Below, piece after piece: positions 31,192 through 40,357 of a stretch of 64,000 nucleotides of DNA. The notes beneath the pieces were generated by a model. That model did not search any database. It saw only the letters and a program-made list of their open reading frames with translations, and had not been told where the DNA came from. The DNA comes from Pyronema omphalodes (lineage: Eukaryota > Ascomycota > Pezizomycetes > Pezizales > Pyronemataceae), in NCBI GenBank assembly GCA_024516155.1, contig JAJJXM010000036.1:62001-126000 (forward strand), read 5' to 3'. Made by a program: the position numbers and the translations under genes. Every line of letters begins with the position of its first letter. Position 1 is the first letter of the stretch.

Positions 31192-31718
31192 TGTCAGGGA
31201 ACTAGGAACGGACGTTCAAAGAACACACTGAACACTACCGACAAGAGGGACTAGGCGGGTTCCGGGACGGGGAACGGCAGGACAAGGACCGAAGTGCTCG
31301 TCAGACGGACGGCACACGAAACAGGAACAGGGACAAGAACAAGAGTGACGTAGGACTGGAAGAAGAAGTCTTTGTTAGGAGCAAGGGAAAGACACAAGAC
31401 GTTCGATGGAGAAACTCGACAACGGGGAGGCAAGCCTCCTTATGTACAAAGGGGCGGCCAGCACTCTTGCTGGGCCGTTATCCAACATCGCTACATGAAA
31501 GCTTCCGTTCTCCATCAATACACCTGCGACGCCACAGCTCTCCAGCTCATGGTACGTCATCCATCATCAATCAGTCTATCAACCACAATGGCACGGCACA
31601 CACAACAACACAACGACAACACAACACAACACGGCAAGACAACGGCACGATGTCGACAACAACAACGACAACACAATGATGACGCAACACAATGGCTCGT
31701 CAGCCGTGTGCCGTGACA
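31192..31718 (-). repeat. G2 3' LTR
   Basis: 527 bp, TGTCACGG...CCCTGACA on the element strand. It is preceded by a short polypurine tract (ACGGGGGGGTAC read on the minus strand, 31731-31719) that would prime plus-strand synthesis. It carries some differences from the 5' LTR at 38771-39305. Confidence 0.88.
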
Positions 31719-31729
31719 GTACCCCCCCG

Positions 31730-31956
31730 TTAGGCTCGAGTTCCTACGAGAGGAGAAGGTTTGTCTGGGTATAGCTGATGGAATTTCTCAGCGGCTTCAG
31801 TTTCGGATAGGTTCGTTTCCGGTGCCCAGGTTGGAGAGTCATGGCCGGTCCACTTGACGAGGTACTGCAAGTTTCCTCTGTACCAACGGCTATCCAGAAT
31901 TTCATCCACGAACCATTCTTCTTCGCCGTCTACTACTACCGGTAGGGGCGGTGGGG
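31730..31956 (-). pseudogene. G2 Pol C-terminal chromodomain fragment
   Basis: A short frame reading EEEWFVDEILDSRWYRG, then LQYLVKWTGHDSPTWAPETNL and ending FHQLYPDKPSPLVGTRA. This is a typical chromodomain at the C-terminus of chromovirus integrase, used in related elements to bind modified histones at insertion sites. The aromatic residues (W, Y, W) expected of the family are present. Its integrase is missing, replaced upstream by NAL sequence at 31957. Confidence 0.85.
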
Positions 31957-32346
31957 ACCTCACGAAATGTCGCCAAAACAACGACAGAACAACGCCCAAC
32001 GATCGAAACGGTCCGGAAACGCGTATAATGTTCTAGCCGACCCTCCTCATGATGGATACAATCCTACTTTTGATGGAAGAGATGGAAAAATTGATGAAGT
32101 TGATGGAAACTTCGCTGGAAAGCCCTTCCAGAGCGTGGTCTTGGCAGGATCACCAGTTCCTTCGGCTTCAACAAAGCAGCAACAGGCGACAACTGAACAA
32201 AGCCGGTTCAGCGACTACCGCCGCGCGTGTGTATCTGCAATTAATAAGGCAATCGCAGTTAACGACAACTGTGCCACCCTAGATCAACTGTTTCATGACA
32301 ACCAAGCCGAACTCACTGGAGCCAGGGTGGCAAAACTCACCAAAAA
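31957..32346 (+). mobile_element. N6: NAL fragment without tail
   Basis: An internal NAL piece starting at CCTCACGAAATGTCGCC, with ATG near 31967, and reading about 120 codons. After GCCAGG it jumps to a short stretch like LAKL (GTGGCAAAACTC), so it has an internal deletion. It is directly followed by the 5' end of full-length N7, with no own tail. Confidence 0.7.
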
Positions 32347-34326
32347 CACCACACGGCAACGGCGACCCCCCCCCCCTGCATTCTCAACAACGAGCACCGA
32401 AACCCCCGGTTTTCTCATCGGATTCGGATTCGCAGCACTCTGATACGTTATTCTCTGAATTTTCAGGGAATTCTACGTTGTTTTTGTTGACTTTTGTCGC
32501 AAAATCAGAGTTTTCACGAGTTTTGGCTTACCCCACCTCACGAAATGTCGCCAAAACAACGACAGAACAACGCCCGACGATCGAAACGGTCCGACAACGC
32601 GTACAATGTTCTAGCCGACCCTCCTCATGATGGATCCAATCCTACTTTTGATGGAGGAGATGGAATAGTTGATGAAGTTGATGGAAACTTTGCTGGAAAG
32701 CCCTTCCAGAGCGTGGTCTTGGCAGGATCACCAGTTCCTTCGGCTTCAACAAAGCAGCAACAGGCGACAACTGAACACAGCCGGTTCAGTAACTACCGTC
32801 GCTTGTGTGTATCTGCGATTAATGAGGCAGTCGCAGTTGATGACAACTATGTCACTCTAGATCAACTGTTTAGAGACAACCAAGCCGAACTCACTGGCGC
32901 CAGCTTCCTGGGGATACAACAGATCCACCGGGACACACAGCGACGCTTCAATACACTCGAGGAATCCATACGCAACAACAACGATGCGATACACGGCAGA
33001 TTCGACGTCATGATGACGAAATTCAACGATCTGCTCTTCGAAAACGCGACGCTGCGCAAAGCATACGACTCCACACAGGCAGAAACAGCAGCTCTCAAGG
33101 CTGCTGTGGACGCCCTGACGAAGAAAATCGACGAACAGCAACAAGTCATTTCGGCGCCCCCCTCACCGAACCTCACGGCCTCTTCCTCAGCGATGGAAGA
33201 GATGACTATGCAACTGTCCGTCGTCCAACATGACATTCAGGATGTCCTGGACGCTGTCCGCAACCCTCCTGGCAAGAGAAAGCGAAGGGGAAGCGACCAG
33301 AACACCGAACCCACCTCACCAACGACCAGAGCACCGGTCAACCACAAACCGAGAGCTGCATCACCGGTGCAAAGCCTGATGCACTCGAAACATGCGACTA
33401 CCGCCGCCCAGGACAAGCTTGATGCCCTCAAGCCTATGTCCCCCCTACCTCTCCTCGCGATCACGTCAACCGATGCGACACCGGAACCTCACCCTGACAG
33501 TTCATCTGCTCAGGACACACCTCTACCCGACGCCCCAAGCACTGCCCCTGCTGAGACGAACGGATGGAAGACTGTGGAGGCGAAGGCTACGCAGAAGAAG
33601 AAGATGAAAGCGCAGGAGACGAGACCTACGGCAGCGACACCCAGCAAGACCCCTACAACGAAGAATGGTGGAAGGGGAAAGAATACCCACCAACCCAGAA
33701 CGACAACCTCCTCTGCAAAGAAGACTTGGGCAGAAGTCGTCAAGAGCGGAGGCATCAATGTCCAGATTGTGCTTGGGAATGGCAATCTTGGACTTACAAC
33801 ACCACCGACAAGAAGGGGAGAGAGGCGAGGGGGAGCAGTGAGAAGGCTGAGGAAGCAGGAAGGAGAAGGGGAGAGAGGGGAGGAGAAGAGGGGCAGGGCG
33901 GGCCCGGGTGTCTCAAAGGGCAAAGAGTCAGGAGACACCGGCGGAGGGGTTGAGAGAGGGGAGGAGAGTGGGGGCGTAGGGGGCCCGGCGGCTGTTTAAC
34001 TTTGCTTTGGTTTTGTTTTTGCTTTGTGGGGGAAATAAAGGCGGAAAAATGGTTAAAAATGGGAGGGGAAGGGTGGAGGAAATGGGGGAACGACCCGGCG
34101 AGGTGGCCTCCGAGCGTACAGGGCTCCTGGAACAGACGACGCTTGACGAACAAAAGCACAACGAGATTTGGGGGTCTACAACCCCACACCCTAACGACAA
34201 GCTCTGAGGCACACCCAGTGAGAGCCTGGCCTAACACCCGGGTTTCTTAATTTTGTATTTACTGTAGATTCCGCCATAACCTTACGGTTGGATGCGTGTA
34301 TGAGTTAATAAATAAATAAATAAATA
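32347..34326 (+). mobile_element. N7: full-length NAL element, tail type 1
   Basis: It runs from the 5' block (ACACCACACGGCAACGG, C-run, TGCATTCTCAAC) through an intact ORF to the hairpin and TAAA tail ending near 34326. Its tail abuts the truncated interior of N8, again a tail-to-interior junction. Very similar to N3. Confidence 0.85.
32545..33999 (+). CDS. NAL protein (N7 copy)
   Basis: 484 residues from ATG 32545 (MSPKQRQNNARRSKRSDN). Layout as in N3, from which it differs at few positions, mainly in the purine-rich C-terminal part (GGAVRRLRKQ). The coiled coil and TWAEVVKSGG are conserved. No RT or knuckle. With N3, N5 and N10 it makes four full-length open copies, which suggests the frame has been under selection or very recently amplified. 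Confidence 0.75.
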   Translation: MSPKQRQNNARRSKRSDNAYNVLADPPHDGSNPTFDGGDGIVDEVDGNFAGKPFQSVVLAGSPVPSASTKQQQATTEHSRFSNYRRLCVSAINEAVAVDDNYVTLDQLFRDNQAELTGASFLGIQQIHRDTQRRFNTLEESIRNNNDAIHGRFDVMMTKFNDLLFENATLRKAYDSTQAETAALKAAVDALTKKIDEQQQVISAPPSPNLTASSSAMEEMTMQLSVVQHDIQDVLDAVRNPPGKRKRRGSDQNTEPTSPTTRAPVNHKPRAASPVQSLMHSKHATTAAQDKLDALKPMSPLPLLAITSTDATPEPHPDSSSAQDTPLPDAPSTAPAETNGWKTVEAKATQKKKMKAQETRPTAATPSKTPTTKNGGRGKNTHQPRTTTSSAKKTWAEVVKSGGINVQIVLGNGNLGLTTPPTRRGERRGGAVRRLRKQEGEGERGEEKRGRAGPGVSKGKESGDTGGGVERGEESGGVGGPAAV

Positions 34327-35248
34327 ACAGGACAAGCATGATGCCCTCCAGCTTACGTCCCCCCTACCTCTCCTCGCAATCACATCGACCGAAGCGACAT
34401 CGGAACCTCACCCTGACAGTTCATCTGCTCAGGACACACCTCTACCCGACGCCCCAAGCACTGCCCCTGCTGAGACCAACGGATGGAAGACTGTGGAGGC
34501 GAAGGCTACACAGAGAAAGAAGCAGAAAGCGCAGGAGACGAGACCTACGGCAGCAACACCCAGCAAGACCCCTACAATGAAGAATGGTGGCCGGGGAAAG
34601 AATACCCACCAACCCAGAACAACAACCCCCTCTGCAAAGAAGACTTGGGCAGAAGTCGTCAAGAGCGGAGGCATCAACGTCCAGATTGTGCTGGGGAATG
34701 GCAATCTTGGACTGACAACACCACCGACAAGGAGGGGAGAGAGGCGAGGGGGAGCAGCGAGAAGACTGAGGAAGAAGGAAGGAGAAGGGAAGAGAGGGGA
34801 GGAGAAGAGGGGCAGGGCGGGCCCGGGTGTCTGAAAGGGCAAAGAGTCAGGAGACACCGGCGGAGGAGTTGAGAGAGGGGAGGAGAGTGGGGGCGTAGGT
34901 GGCCCGGCGGCGGTTTAACTTTGCTTTGGTTTTGTTTTTGCTTTGTGGGGGAAATAAAGGCGGAAAAATGGTTAAAAATGGGAGGGGAAGGGTGGAGGAA
35001 ATGGGGGAACGACCCGGCGAGGTGGCCTCCGAGCGTACAGGGCTCCTGGAACAGACGACGCTTGACGAACAAAAGCACAACGAGACTTGGGGGTCTACAA
35101 CCCCACACCCTAACGACAAGCTCTGGGGCATACCCAGTGAGAGCCTGGCCTGACACCCGGGTTTCTTAATTTTGTATTTACTGAAGATTCCGCCATAACC
35201 TTACGGTTGGATGCGTGTATGAGTTAATAAATAAATAAATAAATAAAT
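34327..35248 (+). mobile_element. N8: 5'-truncated NAL element, tail type 1
   Basis: It begins at CAGGACAAGCATGATGCCC within the NAL frame. The frame continues through TWAEVVKSGG (34493 onward) but a C-to-G change makes TGA at about 34832 (GPGV then stop, where others have TCA or TCG). The 3' block, hairpin and TAAA tail end at 35248, inside the G2 RNase H region. Confidence 0.8.
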
Positions 35249-37165
35249 CTTTGTCATAGATTTCGTAGTTGCATTCTGCCGGGGAATGCTTCTTGGAATA
35301 AAATGCGACGGGGTGTAACACGTTATCGTCGTCGTATTGTGATAAGACTCCAGCAGACACATAGTCAGATGCGTCTGTTTCTACTACAATCGGTTTCTCG
35401 TAGTCGAAGTGCTTGAGAATCGGTGCTGATGTAAATGCATCGTTCAGTCGGTCGAAAGCGCTTTGCTGATCTTTACCCCAGGTAAAGGGGATTGCTTTAC
35501 CATCTTTCTTTTTGGTCCGAGCCGTCAGAGGGGAGACCACTTTTGAGTAGTCTTTGATAAATCTTCGGTAGAAATTCGCGAAGCCCAGGAACTCTTGGAC
35601 CTGTTTCAAATTGGTTGGTTCCTTCCAATCTCTCACTGTGGCTACTTTGGAATCCATCATGCGCGCGCCTTCGCGGCCGATGTTGTAGCCCAGGTACTGT
35701 ACTTCTGCCTTAGCAAACTTACACTTCTCTGGCTTCAAGTGCAGTTTTTCTTGTTTGAGTCGTTCCAAGATCTTTCGAACGTGTGCGGTGTGATCGGGCT
35801 TTGTTTCGGAGAATACGAGGATATCCTCCAAGTATGCCGTACAAAACTGGTCCAGGTATGGTCTCAGGACATCATTTATAAATGCCTGGAAATCGGGAGG
35901 CGCGTTGGTGAGCCCAAAAGGCATCACTTTCGACTCAAATAGACCGTACCTTGTGCGGAAGGCCGTCTTCCATTCTTCGCCCTCTGGCATTCGGATAAGG
36001 TTATAAGCGCTGCGGACATCAAGGGTCGTAAAGTATTGAGCTTTGGAAAGATTCATCATCGTTTCCTGTATCAATGGCAGCGGGTACCGGTTCTTCTCGG
36101 TACCTTCGTTCAGTCTTCGGTAATCGACACACAGGCGTAGGGATCCGTCTGATTTTTTCACGAATAATATCGGCGAGGCGGCTGGTGATTGGGAGCGTTG
36201 TATAAATCCTTTCTCCAAATTCTCATCGAGCCACGTTTTCAGCGTCTGCAACTCGTTGCGTGACAGCGAGTATAGCGGGCCAAAGGGGGGGACAAATCCC
36301 TCTTTCAGTGGGATCTTGTGGTCGTAGGGTCGGTGTGGGGGGAGTTCCTTCGCGTTGACCTCCTTGAATAAATCGAGGTAGTCATGATACTGTTCGGGGA
36401 TCATGTCTTTCAGTTCGTCATCCGTGAGGGGGGGCTTGTCTTGTAGGGCGACGGTGATCTCATCCAACGATAGCGAGAACACTGTCAGGCTTTCGTCTTC
36501 TACCATTTCTTTGAAGTCAGAGATGGTTAGACTTGAGATCGCTATTGGTGTTTCGTCCGGGGGGTCGGGGACCGAGTCTTCTAACTCCGGCATGGGGTTT
36601 GTGTCGGGCTCGTGGACAGCGGGAGGGGGCCTCGAGTCCAGGACCTTGACACCGGTTGTGCTTACAGGCAACGGGGTGCAGTTCCTTAGGCAGTATTGGG
36701 AGTCGAAGCTTACAGTGTTGGAACTGAAGCTTATTGTTACATCGTGTTTCTTCAACCAGGGGATACCCAACACCACCGGGTAGTGACCCAGCTTGGTGAC
36801 AAACATGGGAAGGGTTTCCGAGTGACCGTTGATGGTACACTCTACTTGGGCGAGGTGTGTGATTTTTCCTGAGGATATGGGGCGGCCGTCCATAACTTCG
36901 ACCGTTCGGGCGGTGGGTAGGGGGGTTAGAGGGAGTTTGTGATGGCGGGCGAAATTGCGGGCAACAAAGGCGATACCAGTGGCGCCGCAGTCAACGAGCG
37001 CTACTGTTTTCACGGAGCGGTTATTGGAAAACAAGGAACAGGAGAGAACAAGGTGTTTGCATTCTAACTTTCCAGTAAAACTTGCGCCCGATAATAGCAA
37101 TGTATCAGCAATAATATTCCCACCAGCGGCAGAGCCATCTTCTTGCAGCTGGTTTATTCTTTTCC
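35249..37165 (-). pseudogene. pol: G2 Pol: protease, RT, part of RNase H
   Basis: Open from the -1 frameshift site (37166-37160) to the NAL junction at 35248. The protease has LVDCGATG, not interrupted as in G1. RT motifs are LDVRSAYNLIRM, MPFGLTNAP and AYLEDILVFS: the YxDD box reads YLED, with a D-to-E change at a catalytic aspartate compared with YLDD in G1. RNase H begins VVETDASDYVSAGVLS and is cut after YEIYDKD. Both the truncation and the YLED change would inactivate it. Confidence 0.87.
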
Positions 37166-38503
37166 CGTCACCTCTTCTTCAGTATCCAATGATTCCACGC
37201 TCGCCACTTTAACATTCGTCTTGGCGGGGCACGACGCAGCCATGTGGCCGAGGCCACCGCAGTAGAGGCAACGTCCTTCTGACAGGCGGGTCGCGCGCTC
37301 CAGTGCCGACAGTTTCTGACGGGGTCCCTGGGCCGGGGTTTGCTTGCTGGAGGAGGCGGTGGTGGCTTGGGTAGCGGGGGTGGGGCGACTGGTGGCGGGG
37401 GTGGCGGTGGTAGTGGGTTTAACTTGGCCGCGGTTGGTACGCAGCTTGCGGAGGTTCTCAAGTGCTCTCAATTGGGAGTCCAATTTTTGGCACTGGTCAA
37501 CAAATTCGTGCATCGTGGTAGTGGGCGGGGCGCCAACCAACTTTTCGTGCAGCTCGAGGGACAGGCCATTACGCAGGGCATCCATGGTGGCGGCTTCGTC
37601 CCAGCCTAACTCTGCGACTAGGCGGGAGAACTCTGCATAATAGTCCGAAAATTCGCGGTTGTTTTGTCGGAGATTTTGTATTTTGAAACGAGCCGTTGCG
37701 CGCTCGTCTGGGTCTCCAAATGTTCGTTGTAAAATTTTAATGACGTCCTCGACATCGTTGAGGGCCCAACGGTTGCCATTTTCCTTGATATAAGGAAGAA
37801 TCTGATCCAAGGCGCGTCCGCGGAGGCGGCCCATGGCATAAGAAATCCGTTTATGAGGGGTCGGGAAACGTAGTTCGTCGCTCACCAACTTGATGCGAAG
37901 CAAGGAGACAAAGCGGCGGAGGTCCTCCCTGTTGGACCCGTCGAAGGTTGGCGGATCCGAGATTTTGTCTCCGGTCACGCGGATGCCAGGGGAGGCGAGT
38001 AGCGCGTTGATGAGTTCACGCTGGCGGGTGAGCTCCTTCTCGTAATAGTGAATTTCATTCGTATCGGCTTGTTCCTCCGGGGTTAGGAGGATTTCGGGGT
38101 CTCGGGGGGGGGGGGGTCTTGGAATTGGTGCGATTATAGCGGGGGCGGGGGCTGCGGCTGCGGCTGTGGTAGGGGGTGCGGCGGCTCGCGGTGCTGGTTC
38201 TGGGCCGTTCGGGTAAACCTGGACGGAGCCAGTCTGGATCATGACAGGGGGAATGGGGGCAGGGGTGGGAGCTTCCGGAGCGCGGGAGGCGACAGGGCTG
38301 GATACCCGAGTGCTGTTACGGGAGCCGGGGGTTTCCGCGAGGTCGTTTAAGAGATAACCCGTGGGGTGGTCCTGAGCATCTAAGATGGACTGTGCGAGTT
38401 GTTTGGTGAAAGTAAGCGGTTCATGGCCGTCAGGGAACTGGGTCATGGCGGCAGCGTTCACAATTTGCTGCCAGTGTCCTTCGTCAATAAGTTTAATATG
38501 CAT
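37154..38503 (-). CDS. gag: G2 Gag
   Basis: About 449 residues from ATG 38503 (MHIKLIDEGHW). The frame is open further upstream, but the match with G1 and the overlap with the leader ORF favour this start. It has a proline/alanine-rich N-terminus, the gag domain (FDGSNREDLRRFVSLLRIKL) and a CCHC knuckle (CLYCGGLGHMAASC). The stop at 37154-37156 follows the GGGAAAA heptamer. Intact and nearly the same as G1 Gag. Confidence 0.88.
   Translation of the reverse strand: MHIKLIDEGHWQQIVNAAAMTQFPDGHEPLTFTKQLAQSILDAQDHPTGYLLNDLAETPGSRNSTRVSSPVASRAPEAPTPAPIPPVMIQTGSVQVYPNGPEPAPRAAAPPTTAAAAAPAPAIIAPIPRPPPPRDPEILLTPEEQADTNEIHYYEKELTRQRELINALLASPGIRVTGDKISDPPTFDGSNREDLRRFVSLLRIKLVSDELRFPTPHKRISYAMGRLRGRALDQILPYIKENGNRWALNDVEDVIKILQRTFGDPDERATARFKIQNLRQNNREFSDYYAEFSRLVAELGWDEAATMDALRNGLSLELHEKLVGAPPTTTMHEFVDQCQKLDSQLRALENLRKLRTNRGQVKPTTTATPATSRPTPATQATTASSSKQTPAQGPRQKLSALERATRLSEGRCLYCGGLGHMAASCPAKTNVKVASVESLDTEEEVTGKE
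37160..37166 (-). promoter_or_regulatory. Candidate -1 frameshift site of G2
   Basis: GGGAAAA on the minus strand in the gag frame (ACG GGA AAA GAA TAA), identical to the G1 site at 10673-10679. Pol is open in the -1 frame from here. Confidence 0.6.
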
Positions 38504-38735
38504 TCTGGCGGGCTCTGAGGATTGGCTTGAGTCTGATGGTGCGGCGGATGTGCTCCTGGTAAGTGTAGTCCTGGAGTTCCCAGCGGACCACAAGGTAGCA
38601 GTTATTTTCTGCTCGTCGGATGGTTCTTCGCACTGCGCCAGCGAATCTGTCGGGAATCCCAAAGGTTTCGTTTAGGGTGTGCGTTTCCAGGGCTTGTTTT
38701 AATGCGTAGGTCCAGGCAGAACCGGTGGGGTTCAT
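38493..38735 (-). CDS. G2 80-codon leader ORF overlapping gag start
   Basis: Counterpart of the G1 ORF at 9107-9349. It starts 35 nt after the LTR (MNPTGSAWTYALKQALE) and its stop overlaps the gag ATG region. The two copies differ at about eight residues but keep length and overlap. No recognised domain; possible upstream regulatory ORF. Confidence 0.4.
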   Translation of the reverse strand: MNPTGSAWTYALKQALETHTLNETFGIPDRFAGAVRRTIRRAENNCYLVVRWELQDYTYQEHIRRTIRLKPILRARQNAY

Positions 38736-38770
38736 GCGTGTTGGTTGAATAATTATTTGATCGAACGTAA

Positions 38771-39305
38771 TGTCAGGGAACTAGGAACGGACGTTCAAAG
38801 AACACACTGAACACTACCGGCAAGGGGGACTAGGCGGGTTCCAGGACGGGGAACGGAAAGACAAGGACCGAAGGGCACGGCAGACGGACGGCACACGAAA
38901 CAGGGACAGGGACAAGGACAAGAATGACGTGGGACTGGAAGGAGAAGTCTTTATTAAGGACAAGGGAAAGACACAAGACGTTCGATGGAGAACTCGACAA
39001 CGGGGAGGCAAGCCTTCTTATGTACAAAGGGGCGGCCAGCACTCTTGCTGGGCCGTCATCCAACATCGCTACATGAAAGCTTCCGTTCTCCATCAATTCA
39101 CCTGCGACGCCACAGCTCTCCAGCTCATGGTACGTCATCCATCATCAATCAGTCTATCAACCACAACGGCACGGCACACACAACAACACAACAACACGAC
39201 AGCGACACAACACAACACGGCAAGACAACGGCACGATGTCAATCAACAACCACGACAACACAATGATGACGCAACACAACGGCTCGTCAGCCGTGTGCCG
39301 TGACA
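38771..39305 (-). repeat. G2 5' LTR
   Basis: 535 bp, TGTCACGG...CCCTGACA on the minus strand. The U3 end (39305 side) has the GTTGT-type microsatellite region with length differences from the 3' LTR. Flanked outside by CAAAC (39306-39310), the 5-bp target duplication. Confidence 0.9.
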
Positions 39306-39315
39306 CAAACCCCCA
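39306..39315 (+). other. Last visible stub of LINE-B copy B1
   Basis: CAAACCCCCA continues LINE-B ORF2 after G2 (compare B2 around 55725-55734) and then switches, within one or two shared bases, to NAL copy N9. The rest of ORF2 and the 3' UTR of B1 are not found in this window. Confidence 0.65.
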
Positions 39316-40357
39316 GGGGAAGCGACCAGAACACCGAACCCACCTCACCAACGACCAGAGCACCGGTCAACCACAAACCGAGAGCTGCATCACCGGTGCG
39401 AAGCCTGATGCACTCGAAACATGCGACTACCGCCGCCCAGGACAAGCTTGATGCCCTCAAGCCTATGTCCCCTCTACCTCTCCTCGCGATCACGTCATCC
39501 GATGCGACACCGGAACCTCACCCTGACAGTTCATCTGCTCAGGACACACCTCTACCCGACGCCCCAAGCACTGCCCCTGCTGAGACCAACGGATGGAAGA
39601 CTGTGGAGGCGAAGGCTACACAGAAGAAGAAGATGAAAGCGAAGGCAACGACATCTACGGCAGCGGTACCCAAACAGACCCCTACAATGAAGAATGGTGG
39701 GAGGGGTAAGAATACCCACCAACCCAGACAGACAACCCCCTCCGCAAAGAAGACTTGGGCAGAAGTCGTCAAGAGCGGATGCATCAACGTCTAGATTGTG
39801 CTTGGGAATGGCAATCTTGGACCTACAACACCACCCACAAGAAGGGGAGAGAGGCGAGGCGGGGCAGCGAGAAGGCTGAGGAAGAAGGAGGGAGAAGGGG
39901 AGAGAGGGGAGGAGAAGAGGGGCAGCGCTGGCCCGGGTGTCTCAAAGGGGAAAGAGTCAGGAGACACTAGCGGAGGAGTTGAGAGAGGAGAGGAGAGTGG
40001 GGGCGCAGGTGGCCCGGTGGCTGTTTAACTTTGCTTTGGTTTTGTTTTTGCTTTGTGGAGGAAATAAAGGCGGAAAAATGGTTAAAAATGGGAGGGGAAG
40101 GGTGGAGGAAATGGGGGATCGACCCGGCGAGGTGGCCTCCGAGCGCACAGGGCTCCTTGGATCTGACGACGCTAGATGAAAAACTGCACGGAGAGACTTG
40201 GGAGACTACATTCCCACCCACATAGACAGCTCTGGGGCTTACCCAGTGGGGACCTGGCATCACCCCCAGGTTCTCAACATTGTATTTCATTTGTAGATTC
40301 CGCCATAACCTTACGGTTAGATGCGTGTATGAATGAATAAATAAATAAATAAATAAG
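39315..40357 (+). mobile_element. N9: 5'-truncated NAL element with tail type 2
   Basis: It begins at AGGGGAAGCGACCAG in the NAL frame, which is broken by a TAG (about 39792-39794, CAG to TAG) shortly after KSGCINV. After the AAATAAAGGCGGAAAAATGG box the terminus is of type 2 (TTGGATCTGACGACG..., hairpin, GAATGAATAAATAAATAAG), as at the end of LINE-B copy B2. So this NAL carries a LINE-B tail, whereas N2-N5, N7 and N8 carry LINE-A tails. Confidence 0.85.

Larger units (their letters stand above)
31192..39305 (-). mobile_element. G2: Ty3/Gypsy chromovirus with nested NAL elements
   Basis: A complete pair of LTRs on the minus strand, flanked by the 5-bp duplication CAAAC (31187-31191 and 39306-39310) within LINE-B ORF2. 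On its own strand it has gag (38503-37154), pol up to RNase H (to 35249), a 3.3-kb NAL insertion (35248-31957), then the chromodomain end and the 3' LTR. All of the integrase between RNase H and chromodomain is missing, presumably deleted with the NAL insertion. Confidence 0.9.
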
